Positions 46,855-56,677 of a DNA stretch of 64,000 nucleotides are shown piece by piece (positions within the stretch are counted from its first letter, which is position 1; the number at the start of each line of letters is the position of its first letter). The stretch is from Arthrobacter frigidicola (GTDB lineage Bacteria; Actinomycetota; Actinomycetes; Actinomycetales; Micrococcaceae). A model generated the notes under the pieces. That model was not told the origin of the DNA, made no database searches, and saw only the letters and a program-made list of their open reading frames with translations. The stretch spans positions 62,001 through 126,000 of the forward strand of contig QZVU01000006.1 in assembly GCA_003602285.1 (NCBI GenBank), given 5' to 3'. Position numbers and translations under genes: made by a program.

Positions 46855-49679
46855 TCGCCGCGCTGCGCGCCGCCGTCGCCGACCCCGCGCGGGTCAGCGA
46901 ACGCGCCATCGACCGGCATGCCGGCGCCCACGATGCCTCCCACTTCCTGCTGATCCCGCAGGCGGTGGCCACCCCGGTGGACGCCGCCGAAGTGGGAGCG
47001 CTGCTGCGCGCCTCGACCGCCCAGGGCGTCCCCCTTACCCTGCGTTCGGGCGGCACCAGCCTCAGCGGCCAGGCCGTGACCGACGGCGTGCTCGTCGACG
47101 TGCGCAAGCACTTCCGGGGCATGGAGGTGCTCGATAGCGGCGCCCGGGTCCGTGTGAAGCCCGGAGTCACCGTCCGGATGCTCAACACCCGGCTGGCCCG
47201 AAACGGCCGGAAGTTCGGGCCCGACCCCGCCAGCGAATCCGCGTGCACCATCGGCGGCGTCGTCGCGAACAACTCATCGGGCATGCACTGCGGCACCGCA
47301 GACAACGCCTACCGCACCCTCGAGTCGGTGACGGTGGTCCTCCCCAGCGGAACAGTCGTCGACACGGGCGCCGACGACGCCGACGAGCGCCTGCGCGCCC
47401 TCGAACCCGCGCTCTTCGACGGCCTGCTGCGGCTCGCCTCGCGGGTGCGCTCCAACCCGGCCTCGGTGCGAATTATCACCGAGCAGTTTTCCCGCAAGAA
47501 CACCATGGGCTACGGCCTCAACTCGCTGCTGGATTTCGAGACCCCCGCCCAGATGCTGGCCCACCTGATCGTGGGCAGCGAGGGAACCCTGGGCTTCGTC
47601 GCGGAGGCCGTGTTCCGCACGGTGCCGGTGCACCCGCACACAACCACCGGGCTGCTCGTCTTTGACGACCTGCAGGCCGCCAGCTCGGCACTGCCGGCGC
47701 TCGTCGACTCCGGCGCCGCCACCGCCGAACTGATGGACGCCCTGTCGCTGAAGGTGGGCCAGAGCCTCCGCGGCACCCCCGCCGTCGTGAAGGACCTGGC
47801 CGTCAGCGACCACGCCGCCCTGCTGGTTGAGTACTCGGCGGACACCGCCGAGGAACTGGCGCAGGCCGCAGCCGTTGGTGCCGCGGCGCTGGCGCCGCTG
47901 GGCCTGAGCGCGCCCGCCGTGTTCAGCACCGACGCCGCCGCCCGCGCCGAACTGTGGCGGCTGCGCAAGGGCCTCTACGCCTCGGTGGCCGGGGCGCGCC
48001 CGCCGGGGACCACGGCGCTGCTTGAGGACGTCGTCGTTCCTGTGCCGGCGCTGGCGCGCACCTGCACCGAGCTCACCCGGCTGTTCGGAACCTACGGGTA
48101 CCGCGACAGCGTGATCTTCGGGCACGCTAAGGACGGGAACATCCACTTCATGCTCACCGACGGATTCGCCTCGGCCTCGGAGCTGGAGCGGTATGCGGCG
48201 TTCACTGAGGACCTCGTCGACCTGGTGCTCGGCCAGGGTGGCTCGCTCAAGGCGGAGCACGGCACCGGCCGCGTCATGGCGCCCTTCGTGCGCCGCCAGT
48301 ACGGCGACGAGCTGTACGAGGTGATGCGCGAGATCAAGGCACTGTTCGACCCGGCCGGGGTGCTGAACCCGGGCGTGATCCTCAATGAGGATCCGCAGGC
48401 GCACCTGCGCCACCTCAAGGCCGTTCCCGCAGTGGCCGAGGAGGTGGACCGGTGCGTCTCGTGCGGCTACTGCGAGCCCGCCTGCCCCAGCAAGGACCTC
48501 ACCCTGACGCCGCGGCAGCGGATCGTGACGCTGCGCGCCATCGAACAGGCACGGCTCGACGGCGATCTAGCCCTGGCCGCCGAGCTTGAGAAGGACTACG
48601 ACTACGAATCTGTGCAGACCTGCGCCGTGGACGGCATGTGCCAGACGGCGTGCCCCGTCGACATCAACACCGGGTCGCTGGTGAAACGGCTTCGGCGGGA
48701 AAGCACCTCCCCCGTTGCAGGGCGGATCGGAACCGCCGCCGCCGGCTCCTGGGCCGGTGTCACCCGCGGGGCCGGTGCCGCCCTGAGCCTCACCGCGAAG
48801 CTTCCATCCCCTGTCGTCCGCGGGCCGAACACCCTCGCCCGGGCCGTCCTGGGTACCGACACCGTGCCGCTCCACTCCCCCGAGCTGCCCGCCGGCGGTT
48901 CTCGGCGGCGGCGCCCGGCGCCGGAGAGCACCGCAGACGCGGTGTACTTCCCGGCGTGCGTGGGGACGATGTTCGGGCCGGCGTCACCTGGCGGGAACGC
49001 CTCCCCCGGGGTGCAGGTGAGCTTCGAGGACCTCTGCGCCCGGGCCGGACTGACGCTGCTGGTACCGCCGGCCATCGACGGGCTGTGCTGCGGCACGCCC
49101 TGGTCCTCAAAGGGTCTCGCCGACGGCCAGCAGGCCATGGCGGCCCGCACCCTTGCGGCGCTGCGGGAGGCCACCGGTGACGGCGAGCTTCCGGTGATCT
49201 GCGATGCGACCTCCTGCACCGAGGGCCTGCTCGCGGTGATCGCCGGCGAGGTCCCGGCACCGGGTCAGCGCCCCCTGCGGGTGGTTGACGCCGTCGAGTT
49301 CACCGCCGAACGGATCCTGCCGGTCCTCGGACCCTACGAGAAGCGGGACTCCCTGGCCCTCCACCCCACCTGCTCCTCGACCCGGTTGGGAGTGAACCCG
49401 GTGCTGGAGGCGGTGGCGGGCGCCGTCGCCACCGAGGTCTCGATCCCCGAGAACTGGGGGTGCTGTGCCTTCGCCGGCGACCGCGGCATGCTTCACCCCG
49501 AACTGACCGCGTCGGCCACGGCGCGGCAGGCGGCCGAGATCGCGGAGTTGGACGCCGGTGCCCATGCCTCGTGCAACCGGACGTGCGAGCTCGGCATGAC
49601 CCGGGCCACGGGCGAGCAGTACCAGCACGTGCTGGAGCTGCTGGAGGAGGTTAGCCGGCCGGCGGCAACGCGCCGCTGA
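46851..49679 (+). CDS. FAD-binding and Fe-S oxidoreductase, D-lactate dehydrogenase-like
   Basis: A 942-residue flavo-iron-sulfur protein. Domains: FAD_binding_4 (about 30-250; TLRSGGTSLSGQAVTDGVLV, GGVVANNSSGMHCG), FAD-oxidase C-terminal domain (to about 520; FGHAKDGNIHFM, KAEHGTGRVMAPF), two Fe-S motifs (CVSCGYCEPACPS near 541; CAVDGMCQTACP near 590), and CCG repeats (CCGTPWSS near 746; CCAF near 871). This is the Dld-II-type D-lactate dehydrogenase architecture. It starts at GTG 46851, coupled to the kinase. MurQ makes D-lactate, so this enzyme plausibly oxidises it to pyruvate and feeds the respiratory chain. Confidence 0.88.
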   Translation: MIAALRAAVADPARVSERAIDRHAGAHDASHFLLIPQAVATPVDAAEVGALLRASTAQGVPLTLRSGGTSLSGQAVTDGVLVDVRKHFRGMEVLDSGARVRVKPGVTVRMLNTRLARNGRKFGPDPASESACTIGGVVANNSSGMHCGTADNAYRTLESVTVVLPSGTVVDTGADDADERLRALEPALFDGLLRLASRVRSNPASVRIITEQFSRKNTMGYGLNSLLDFETPAQMLAHLIVGSEGTLGFVAEAVFRTVPVHPHTTTGLLVFDDLQAASSALPALVDSGAATAELMDALSLKVGQSLRGTPAVVKDLAVSDHAALLVEYSADTAEELAQAAAVGAAALAPLGLSAPAVFSTDAAARAELWRLRKGLYASVAGARPPGTTALLEDVVVPVPALARTCTELTRLFGTYGYRDSVIFGHAKDGNIHFMLTDGFASASELERYAAFTEDLVDLVLGQGGSLKAEHGTGRVMAPFVRRQYGDELYEVMREIKALFDPAGVLNPGVILNEDPQAHLRHLKAVPAVAEEVDRCVSCGYCEPACPSKDLTLTPRQRIVTLRAIEQARLDGDLALAAELEKDYDYESVQTCAVDGMCQTACPVDINTGSLVKRLRRESTSPVAGRIGTAAAGSWAGVTRGAGAALSLTAKLPSPVVRGPNTLARAVLGTDTVPLHSPELPAGGSRRRRPAPESTADAVYFPACVGTMFGPASPGGNASPGVQVSFEDLCARAGLTLLVPPAIDGLCCGTPWSSKGLADGQQAMAARTLAALREATGDGELPVICDATSCTEGLLAVIAGEVPAPGQRPLRVVDAVEFTAERILPVLGPYEKRDSLALHPTCSSTRLGVNPVLEAVAGAVATEVSIPENWGCCAFAGDRGMLHPELTASATARQAAEIAELDAGAHASCNRTCELGMTRATGEQYQHVLELLEEVSRPAATRR

Positions 49680-49690
49680 CCGCGGATCCT

Positions 49691-51115
49691 TCACGCCCCG
49701 CCGCGCCGGAGCAGCACACCGTGCGGAGTTCCGCCGTCCACCTCCGTGCCCCGGAGGTAGGTCCGCCGCACCACTCCGGTCAGCCGCTTCCCGTCGTACG
49801 GGCTGACGGCATTGCGGTGGCGCAGGGCGTTGACGTCCACGGTGAAGCTTTCCTCCGCGGCGAAGACCACGAGGTCCGCGTCATAGCCCACCGCGAGGCG
49901 GCCCTTGCGGGGCAGGCCGGCGAGCGCGGCGGGCGCCTGCGCCATCCACCCGAGCACCCGCTCAAGGGGAATGCCGCGTTTCCGCGCCTCCGTCCAGACC
50001 AGGGGAAGGCCGAGCTGGAGGGAGGACACCCCGCCCCAGGCCACGTCGAAGTCGCCGTTCTCGAGGTCTTTGAGGTCCGGGGTGCTCGGTGAGTGGTCGG
50101 TGACGATGCAGTCGATGGTGCCGTCCTCGAGCCCCTTCCACAGCAGTTCCCGGTTGGCGTCTTCGCGGATCGGCGGGCAGCACTTATAGGCCGTGGCGCC
50201 GTCGGGGATCTCCTCGGCGCGCAGCGTCAGGTAGTGCGGGCAGGTCTCCACCGTGAGCCGCACGCCGTCGTGCCGGGCGGCGGCGATCAGCGGCAGAGCG
50301 TCCGAGGAGGAGAGGTGGAGGATGTGCGCCCGGGCACCGGTGGAACGTGCCCGCTCGATCACCGCAGCGATGGCGAGGTTCTCCGCACGCCGCGGGCGGG
50401 AGGCGAGGAAACGGTCGTACCGACTGCCTCCGGCCCGGGGTGCCTCCTCGATGGTGCGGGCGTCCTCGGCGTGGACAATCATCAGCGCGTCGAAGCTCGC
50501 CAGTTCGGCGAGGTCCTTCTCGAGCTCCTCAGCCTCAAGGGGAGGGAACTCGTCGACGCCGGAGTGAATGAGGAAGCACTTGAAGCCGAAGACTCCTTCG
50601 TCGTGGAGTGCCCGCAAGTCAGCGGTGTTGCCCGGAACCGCTCCGCCCCAGAAACCGACGTCGACGAAGGCCTGGGGCGCGGCCACCGCCCGCTTCTGCG
50701 CGAGGGCCGCCACGTTCACGGTGGGCGGGATGCTGTTCAGCGGCATGTCGATGATGGTGGTGACACCGCCGGCCGCCGCGGCGAGAGTTGCGGAGGCGAA
50801 GCCCTCCCACTCGGTGCGGCCGGGCTCATTGACGTGGACGTGGGAATCGACGAGCCCGGGCAGCAGTGTTTCGTCCCCGAGGAGTTCGACGATGCGCGCG
50901 CCGATGAGTCCGGTCCCCCACGGCGCGAGGGCCGAGATCGTCCCGTCGACGACGCCGACCTCAAGCTCCCGGGGACCCTCCTCGGTCAGGACTCTGCGGC
51001 CGCGGATCACCAGGTCGAAGCCACGGGTGGAAGAACGGGTGGAGGACGAACCGCCGGAGGAACCGGCAGGGGAAGACCCGTCCGCGGATTGATCAGCGGT
51101 GGATCGATCGGCCAT
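49691..51115 (-). CDS. allB: Allantoinase
   Basis: Hydrolyses allantoin to allantoate. The 474-residue cyclic amidohydrolase has metal ligands H92 and H94 ([10 protein letters not shown]), the carbamylated lysine K179 (GFKCFL), VHAED, HILHLSS and TDHSPS. Start at ATG 51115 with GGAGGGAGGG upstream. The first 30 residues are a Ser/Thr/Gly-rich extension absent from typical allantoinases. It is the last gene of the minus-strand aceB-aldolase-ureidoglycine operon. Confidence 0.93.
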   Translation of the reverse strand: MADRSTADQSADGSSPAGSSGGSSSTRSSTRGFDLVIRGRRVLTEEGPRELEVGVVDGTISALAPWGTGLIGARIVELLGDETLLPGLVDSHVHVNEPGRTEWEGFASATLAAAAGGVTTIIDMPLNSIPPTVNVAALAQKRAVAAPQAFVDVGFWGGAVPGNTADLRALHDEGVFGFKCFLIHSGVDEFPPLEAEELEKDLAELASFDALMIVHAEDARTIEEAPRAGGSRYDRFLASRPRRAENLAIAAVIERARSTGARAHILHLSSSDALPLIAAARHDGVRLTVETCPHYLTLRAEEIPDGATAYKCCPPIREDANRELLWKGLEDGTIDCIVTDHSPSTPDLKDLENGDFDVAWGGVSSLQLGLPLVWTEARKRGIPLERVLGWMAQAPAALAGLPRKGRLAVGYDADLVVFAAEESFTVDVNALRHRNAVSPYDGKRLTGVVRRTYLRGTEVDGGTPHGVLLRRGGA

Positions 51116-51166
51116 GAACTTCCCTCCCTCCTTCTCCGGCACTCTGCCTGAAGGCCCCCCTGATGC

Positions 51167-51982
51167 TCAGAGGACGATCTGGCGGTTGACGTCCTTATAG
51201 AGCAGGTAGCGGAAGGGCCCAGGCCCTCCGGCGTAGCAGGCCTGCGGGCAGAAGGCCCGCAGGGACAGGTAATCCCCCTCCTGAACCTCCACCCAATCGT
51301 CGTTGAGCCGGTACACCCCCTTGCCTTCGAGGATGTAGAGCCCGTGTTCCATCACGTGGGTCTCAGCGAACGGAATGGACGCGCCCGGTTCGAAGGTGAC
51401 GACGTTGACGTGCAGGTCATAGGCGGGGTCATCGACGGGCAGCATGCGGGTGGTGCGCCACCGGTTGTCGGTGCCGGGCATGGCATCCGGTTCGATGTCC
51501 TGTTCGTTGCCGACGACGACGGCGGGTGCATGCCCGGGCAGGGGCTGGTGGCGCTTGCGGATCCACTGGAACGCGGCGCTGCCGGCCCCGGTATTGCGGG
51601 CTGTCCACGGCTCGCCGGCCGGAAGGAACGCGAATCCCCCCGGTCCGAGGGCAGAGGCCGCGCCGCCGATGGAGACGTCGAGGGTTCCGGAGAGCACGAA
51701 GATTAAGGATTCGACCTCCGACTGGGGTTCCGGCGCATCCGAACCCCCACCGGGGGCGACCTCCATCAGGTACTGGGCGAACGTCGTCGCGCCGCCGGCG
51801 ACCGGGCGGTTAAGGATCCAGGCGCGGGTGGCGTGCCATTCGGGCAGGACGCTGGTGACGATGTCCCGCAGGACGCCCCGGGGGATCACCGTGTACGCCT
51901 CGGTCACCACGGCACGCCCGGAGAGGAGGTCGGTCTGCGGCGGGAGGCCGAACTGCGGCGTGTAGTAGCCGGGGCTCGTCAT
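51167..51982 (-). CDS. (S)-ureidoglycine aminohydrolase
   Basis: Converts ureidoglycine (from allantoate) to ureidoglycolate and ammonia. The 271-residue bicupin has its Mn site in the C-terminal cupin: FAETHVMEHG supplies Glu, His (+2) and His (+6), and CPQACYAGG supplies the Gln 34 residues after the last His, the set known from the plant enzyme (UGLYAH/YlbA). RBS AAGGAA. It overlaps the aldolase gene by 4 bases. Allantoate amidohydrolase, which would make its substrate, is not in the window. Confidence 0.92.
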   Translation of the reverse strand: MTSPGYYTPQFGLPPQTDLLSGRAVVTEAYTVIPRGVLRDIVTSVLPEWHATRAWILNRPVAGGATTFAQYLMEVAPGGGSDAPEPQSEVESLIFVLSGTLDVSIGGAASALGPGGFAFLPAGEPWTARNTGAGSAAFQWIRKRHQPLPGHAPAVVVGNEQDIEPDAMPGTDNRWRTTRMLPVDDPAYDLHVNVVTFEPGASIPFAETHVMEHGLYILEGKGVYRLNDDWVEVQEGDYLSLRAFCPQACYAGGPGPFRYLLYKDVNRQIVL

Positions 51983-53325
51983 GACGTTCCTTCGGGTTGG
52001 CGGCTCGGGTCGGGGACGCCGGGCGCCGCGGTGGCGGCGGGCCGAGGGTCCGCGAGAGGAGAATGCGCGGGTCGAGGATGCGCGAGCCGGGCCAGCTGGG
52101 CCGGGTCGACGCCGGTCCGTTGCTCGATGTCCTGCCCGTCGAGCGCCCCGCAGTCGAGCCCGCGCTGCAGGAAGCGCGCCAGCGCCCGGGCGGTGGCCGG
52201 TTCGTCAAGAACGGTGCTCTCGCTCCGGTGCACATAGTTGCGCAGCCGGGACGCCGCCGCATTGAAGCCCGAAAGGTAGAAGGAGTACGTGGCGATGAAC
52301 CGGGTGGGAAGCTGGGCGGGGTGCAGGTCCCAGCCCTGGTAGTAGCCCCGCTCCAGTGAGCGGCGAACCAGTCGGGTGTGAAGCACCCAGGCCGCGGCGG
52401 TGTTTTCGCCGGAGCCCACGGGCAGGATGTTCGTTGAACCGTCGGAGAGGCGCACCCCGGTTCCGGCGGCGGCGACCTGCATCACGGCCTTGGCGTAGTC
52501 CGCGGCCGGGTGGTCCATCGCCTGGTTCCCGGCGGCGATCTCCAGGGAGGCGCTGTAGTCATACGTTCCGTAATGGAGTCCGGAGACCCTCCCCGAGCCC
52601 GCATGCAACAGCCGTGCCACCGGAACCGTTCCGTCGGCGCCCAGGATCAACTGGGGGGTTTCCACCTGCACCTCGAAGCGCAGCCTGCCCGGCTCCAGGC
52701 CGTGGGACTTCTCAAGGCGTCCGCACACGTAGGCCATGGCCTCGACCTGCGCCACGGTGCTGACCTTCGGAAGGGTCAGGGTGAACCCGGCGGGCAGGTC
52801 CCCCTGCCGCAGCAGCCGGGAGAGGAAGAGGTCGAGGGTCCGGATGCCCCGGGCCCGGGTGGGTTCCTCGAAGGACTTGAAGCGGATGCCGGCGAACGGC
52901 GGAGCGGTTCCGCCGTCGACGGCGCGGGCGAGCAGTTCCGCCGCGTCGAGCGCTGCCGCATCCTCCTCGTCGTCGCGCCGGCTGCCGTAGCCGTCCTCGA
53001 AGTCGAGGCGGAGGTCCTCGATGGGTTCCCGGGCCAGTTTCGCCTCGACCTTGGCGGCGATGGGTGCGACGAGGTTCTCGGGAAGGCCCACCGTCCTGCA
53101 CAGTGCCTCCATCCCGCCGAAGGCTTCGACGGCGGCGAGCGCCTCTCCGCCCCACCGGCCGGCCAGCGCCGGTTCAATCCGATCCGCCGGGACGTACACG
53201 GTGTGGACGGGCTGCCGGCTGCCGTCGTCGCCGGGGTAGCTGCGCCGCAGCAGCCGGTCGGTGTCGGACAGCTTCGCGTCGACCAGGGCGTAGTCGGCGG
53301 CGCCGAGGACAGCCTCGGCAGGCAT
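51979..53325 (-). CDS. HpcH/HpaI-type aldolase (DUF6986-like)
   Basis: A 448-residue TIM-barrel protein with the aldolase/citrate-lyase-type metal motif LRLDFEDGYG (105-114) and FEVQVETPQLIL (E222). The family has no established reaction as far as I know. It is wedged between malate synthase and ureidoglycine aminohydrolase, so it likely handles a C2-C4 product of glyoxylate. The last 50 residues form an Ala/Pro/Arg-rich tail. Its ATG overlaps the aceB stop by one base (TGATG), implying matched expression. Confidence 0.8.
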   Translation of the reverse strand: MPAEAVLGAADYALVDAKLSDTDRLLRRSYPGDDGSRQPVHTVYVPADRIEPALAGRWGGEALAAVEAFGGMEALCRTVGLPENLVAPIAAKVEAKLAREPIEDLRLDFEDGYGSRRDDEEDAAALDAAELLARAVDGGTAPPFAGIRFKSFEEPTRARGIRTLDLFLSRLLRQGDLPAGFTLTLPKVSTVAQVEAMAYVCGRLEKSHGLEPGRLRFEVQVETPQLILGADGTVPVARLLHAGSGRVSGLHYGTYDYSASLEIAAGNQAMDHPAADYAKAVMQVAAAGTGVRLSDGSTNILPVGSGENTAAAWVLHTRLVRRSLERGYYQGWDLHPAQLPTRFIATYSFYLSGFNAAASRLRNYVHRSESTVLDEPATARALARFLQRGLDCGALDGQDIEQRTGVDPAQLARLAHPRPAHSPLADPRPAATAAPGVPDPSRQPEGTS

Positions 53326-54923
53326 CAGCGGACCAGCTCGTAGGCCGGCAGGGTGAGGAAGTCCGTGTACTCCTCCGACAGGCAGATCTCGGCGATCAGA
53401 TCCCGGGCCGGCTCGTAGTAGCGGGCGAAGGTCTCGGCGTCGACCTCGGACCGGAGCCGGTCGACCTCCTCCCCGAGCAGGGCCTTGACCAGGTCGGGGG
53501 TGACGGTGTTGCCGGTGTCGGACAGGACCACCTGATTGCGGAGCTGCTGCCAGACCTGGGAACGGGAGATCTCCGCCGTCGCGGCGTCCTCCATCAGGTT
53601 GTGGATCGCCACGGCGCCGTTGCCCGAGAGCCACACGGCGACGTAGGCGACGGCGACGTAGAGGTTGAGCCGCAGCCCCGCCTCGGTCACTGCACCACCG
53701 GCCGACGGGATGTCGAGCAGGTCCGAGGCGGTGACGCTCACCTCCTCGCGCTGCCGATCGAGCTGGTTCGGCCGGTCCCCCAGCACCGCGTCGAACACCT
53801 CCCGGCAGACCGGAACCAGGTCGGGGTGGGCCACCCAGGACCCGTCAAACCCGTCATCGGCCTCGCGGGTCTTGTCGGCGCGCACCTTCGCGAAGGCCTC
53901 CTCGGTGACGGCGGGCTCCCGACGGTTCGGAATGACCGCGGCCATCCCGCCCATGGCGAAGGCGCCCCGGCGGTGGCAGGTCTTCACGAGCAGTTCGGTG
54001 TAGGCACGCATGAAGGGTGCGGTCATGGAGATGCTGGCGCGGTCCGGCAGCAGATAGCTCGGCCCGGCGTCGCGGAAGTACTTGATGATGCTGAAGAGGT
54101 AGTCCCACCGCCCGGCGTTGAGCCCCGAGGCGTGGTCGCGGAGCTCGAAGAGGATTTCCTCCATCTCGAAGGCCGCCGGAATAGTTTCAATCAGCACCGT
54201 CGCCCGCACCGAACCCTGCGGCACTCCAACGTAGTCCTGGGCGAAGACGAAAATGTCATTCCAGAGCCGCGCCTCGAGGTGGCTTTCGAGCTTCGGCAGG
54301 TAGTAGTAGGGGCCGCTGCCCGAATTCAGGAGCTGTTTGGCATTGGCGAAGAAGTGAAGGCCGAAATCGACAAGCGCACCGATGGCCGGCTCGCCGTCGA
54401 TGAGCACGTTCTTCTCGCTCAGGTGCCAGCCCCGCGGCCGGGTGACCACCACGGCGAGGGGAGCGTCCTGCCGCAGCGAGTAGTCCTTGCCCTCCGGCGA
54501 GGTGTAATCGAGCCGTCCGCGGGCCGCCCGGTAGAGGTTCAACTGGGAGTCGACGACGTTGTGCCAGGTCGGTGCGCTGGCGTCCTCGAGGTCCGCCAGC
54601 CAGACCTGCGCGCCGGAGTTGAGCGCGTTGATGGCCATCTTCACGGGCGACGCCGGTCCAGTCATCTCCACGCGGCGGTTCCGCAGGTCCGGCGGGGCGG
54701 GCGCCACCTTCCACTCGCCGTCGCGCACCCCCCGGGTTTCAGGGAGGAAGTCGAGGCGGCCCGTGGCGGCAACCTCCGCGCGGCGGGCGGTACGCGCGGC
54801 GAGTCGTTCATCGCGCCGGTCGCGGAATAGCTGGTGAAGCTGCTCAACGAAGGAAAGGGCCTCGGGGGTCAGGATGGTGTCGGCGCCTTCGGCGGGCGAG
54901 GGGTCGGTCAGTTCGATGGCCAT
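53325..54923 (-). CDS. aceB: Malate synthase A
   Basis: Condenses glyoxylate with acetyl-CoA to malate, draining the glyoxylate released from allantoin. The 532-residue A-type enzyme carries the family signature RDHASGLNAGRWDYLF at 262-277 and the catalytic-arginine segment TRPRGWHL (161-168). Start at ATG 54923 with GAGGAGAG upstream; the frame continues to 55013 without an RBS. No isocitrate lyase is nearby, which fits a role in purine breakdown, not acetate growth. It is the first gene of the allantoin operon and divergent from guanine deaminase. Confidence 0.93.
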   Translation of the reverse strand: MAIELTDPSPAEGADTILTPEALSFVEQLHQLFRDRRDERLAARTARRAEVAATGRLDFLPETRGVRDGEWKVAPAPPDLRNRRVEMTGPASPVKMAINALNSGAQVWLADLEDASAPTWHNVVDSQLNLYRAARGRLDYTSPEGKDYSLRQDAPLAVVVTRPRGWHLSEKNVLIDGEPAIGALVDFGLHFFANAKQLLNSGSGPYYYLPKLESHLEARLWNDIFVFAQDYVGVPQGSVRATVLIETIPAAFEMEEILFELRDHASGLNAGRWDYLFSIIKYFRDAGPSYLLPDRASISMTAPFMRAYTELLVKTCHRRGAFAMGGMAAVIPNRREPAVTEEAFAKVRADKTREADDGFDGSWVAHPDLVPVCREVFDAVLGDRPNQLDRQREEVSVTASDLLDIPSAGGAVTEAGLRLNLYVAVAYVAVWLSGNGAVAIHNLMEDAATAEISRSQVWQQLRNQVVLSDTGNTVTPDLVKALLGEEVDRLRSEVDAETFARYYEPARDLIAEICLSEEYTDFLTLPAYELVR

Positions 54924-55243
54924 GCTGTGCTCTCCTCGGAAGATCGAGTCCCGCTGGTGAAGGCCGCTGCCGCCGGACCGCCGCCGAAACGGCACCCGAG
55001 CACGCCCTGACATTCGTAGTACGGACGTTATTGTCTGCGATGGTGAAGCACAAGCATTCGAAGGCGCTGCATTCCCGCTGCGGTGTTACAGTTCGAGGGC
55101 GAAGCCAACGGCGGGCAGCCCTTCCGGGGCCGCTGCCCACCAGGTGGACCTGCATTACCAACCCGCAGCCGTCTGTCCGAGCCGCCTGTTCCGTTCCGTA
55201 TCGGTGGCACGGAGGGTGGGCTGCCGTCGCTTGGGAGGCTCCC
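54924..55243. promoter_or_regulatory. Divergent promoter region, aceB operon / guanine deaminase
   Basis: A 320-bp gap without a gene. It contains AGTACGGAC at 55018-55026, a 9-mer that also occurs at 62521-62529 in front of the uricase/uraD operon. I see no certain -35/-10 boxes and no strong dyad. Confidence 0.4.
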
Positions 55244-55738
55244 ATGAGCACCGCAACTCCGGATGAACAGCACCTGCGCGAGGCGATCTCCCTCGCCGTC
55301 GCCAATGTCTCAAACGGCGGCGGCCCCTTCGGCGCCGTCGTCGTGACCCCCGACGGCACCGTCTTCCCGGGCGTCAACCGGGTCACCGCGACCAACGACC
55401 CGACGGCGCACGCGGAGGTGGTGGCAATCCGCACCGCGTGCACCTCCACCGCCTCCTTCGATCTCTCCGGGAGCGTGCTGTACTCGAGCTGCGAGCCCTG
55501 CCCCATGTGCCTCGCTAGTGCCCTGTGGGCCCGCGTTGACCGTGTGGTGTATGCCGCCGACCGCAATGATGCGGCCCGGGCCGGCTTCGATGATGCGGTG
55601 TTCTACGACTACTTTTCGGCTCCCGCGGAGGAGCGGTCAATGCCCTCGCTCCAGCTCAAGCTTCCAGCCTCGGCAGGCCTTAACCACTGCGCGCCCTTCG
55701 ACGCCTGGGCCGCCCACCCCGCCCGCATCCCCTACTAG
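55244..55738 (+). CDS. Guanine deaminase (cytidine deaminase fold)
   Basis: Deaminates guanine to xanthine, the entry to the purine route. The 164-residue protein has the zinc motifs HAEVVAI and SSCEPCPMCLAS, the tRNA/guanine deaminase-type N-terminus (HLREAISLAVANVSNGGGPFGAVVV) and the YDYFSAPAEERSMPSLQL tail of the GuaD type. Start at ATG 55244 with TGGGAGG upstream. It is the only plus-strand gene of the purine cluster; its stop faces xdhC. Confidence 0.88.
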   Translation: MSTATPDEQHLREAISLAVANVSNGGGPFGAVVVTPDGTVFPGVNRVTATNDPTAHAEVVAIRTACTSTASFDLSGSVLYSSCEPCPMCLASALWARVDRVVYAADRNDAARAGFDDAVFYDYFSAPAEERSMPSLQLKLPASAGLNHCAPFDAWAAHPARIPY

Positions 55739-55821
55739 ACCGCATCCCGCACCACGTAGGGCACCGCGCTCTTACTGCCGGGTACCGCATAGGTCGAGTG
55801 CGGAGCGGCAACCGCCGAGCC

Positions 55822-56676
55822 TCATGATTGAGTGGTCGGCTGAGCGGACGCCGCTTCAGGCGCTCCGGAGACGTCCGCCTCCCCAAGCTCGAGGGTCCTC
55901 AGCAGATCGGCGGCAACACTGATGGCAATCACGGCCGGGGCCTTGCCCGCCAGCCCCGGCAGGCCGATCGGGCAGGTGATCGTGTCGATGGCGGCGTCGC
56001 TGTGGCCTTCGGCGCGCAGGCGCTGGCGAAACCGTGACCACTTGGCCCGCGAGCCGATCAGTCCCACGCTGCCGAGGTCACCGCGGCGCAGTGCCGCATC
56101 GCACAGCAGGAAATCCTCGGCGTGGTCGTGGGTCATAATCAGCACGTGCGAGCCGGACGGAAGGGTGCCCAGCACGGTGTCGGGCACGGGGCTGGCGACG
56201 AGCCGGACGTCGGCGGCCCCGGCGGTGACGGCCGCGAGCCGTCCGGGGTCCACCTGGTCGGCCCTGCTGTCGATGAGGTGAAGGGTGAGGGGCAGCCGCG
56301 ACAGGATTTGGGCCAGCTCGTAGCCGACATGGCCCACCCCGAACACTGCGACCGTCGGCCGGGCAAGGAAGGGCTCGAGGAGGACCCGGACCACCCCGCC
56401 GCAGCACTGCCGCCCGTGCCGGGCCGCGGCGTGCTCGTTGAGGGAGAACTCGAGGATTTCGGGGACCCCGGTGCCGGCGGCGAGCATCGCGCGGGCCCGC
56501 TCGATGACACTCGCCTCGAGGTTGCCTCCGCCGATGCTGTCCCAAGTCGCTTCGGTTCCTACGACCATCTTCGCTCCGGCGTCCCGGGGCGCGTGGCCGC
56601 GCACCTCGGTTACCGTGGCGAGGACGCCGGGTGAACGCTCCGCCCGGAGGCCCTGGAGGGCGCTCAGCCAGTCCAC
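55822..56676 (-). CDS. xdhC: Xanthine dehydrogenase accessory protein XdhC
   Basis: The 284-residue chaperone sulfurates and inserts the molybdenum cofactor in xanthine dehydrogenase. It has the XdhC N-terminal domain (GVLATVTEVRGHAPRDAGAK; RQCCGGVVRVLLEPF) and a Rossmann-like C-terminal domain (VAVFGVGHVGYELAQIL; GLIGSRAKWSRFRQRL; ITCPIGLPGLAGKAPAVIAI). It starts 1 bp after the xdhB stop. Confidence 0.93.
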   Translation of the reverse strand: MDWLSALQGLRAERSPGVLATVTEVRGHAPRDAGAKMVVGTEATWDSIGGGNLEASVIERARAMLAAGTGVPEILEFSLNEHAAARHGRQCCGGVVRVLLEPFLARPTVAVFGVGHVGYELAQILSRLPLTLHLIDSRADQVDPGRLAAVTAGAADVRLVASPVPDTVLGTLPSGSHVLIMTHDHAEDFLLCDAALRRGDLGSVGLIGSRAKWSRFRQRLRAEGHSDAAIDTITCPIGLPGLAGKAPAVIAISVAADLLRTLELGEADVSGAPEAASAQPTTQS

Positions 56677-56677
56677 G

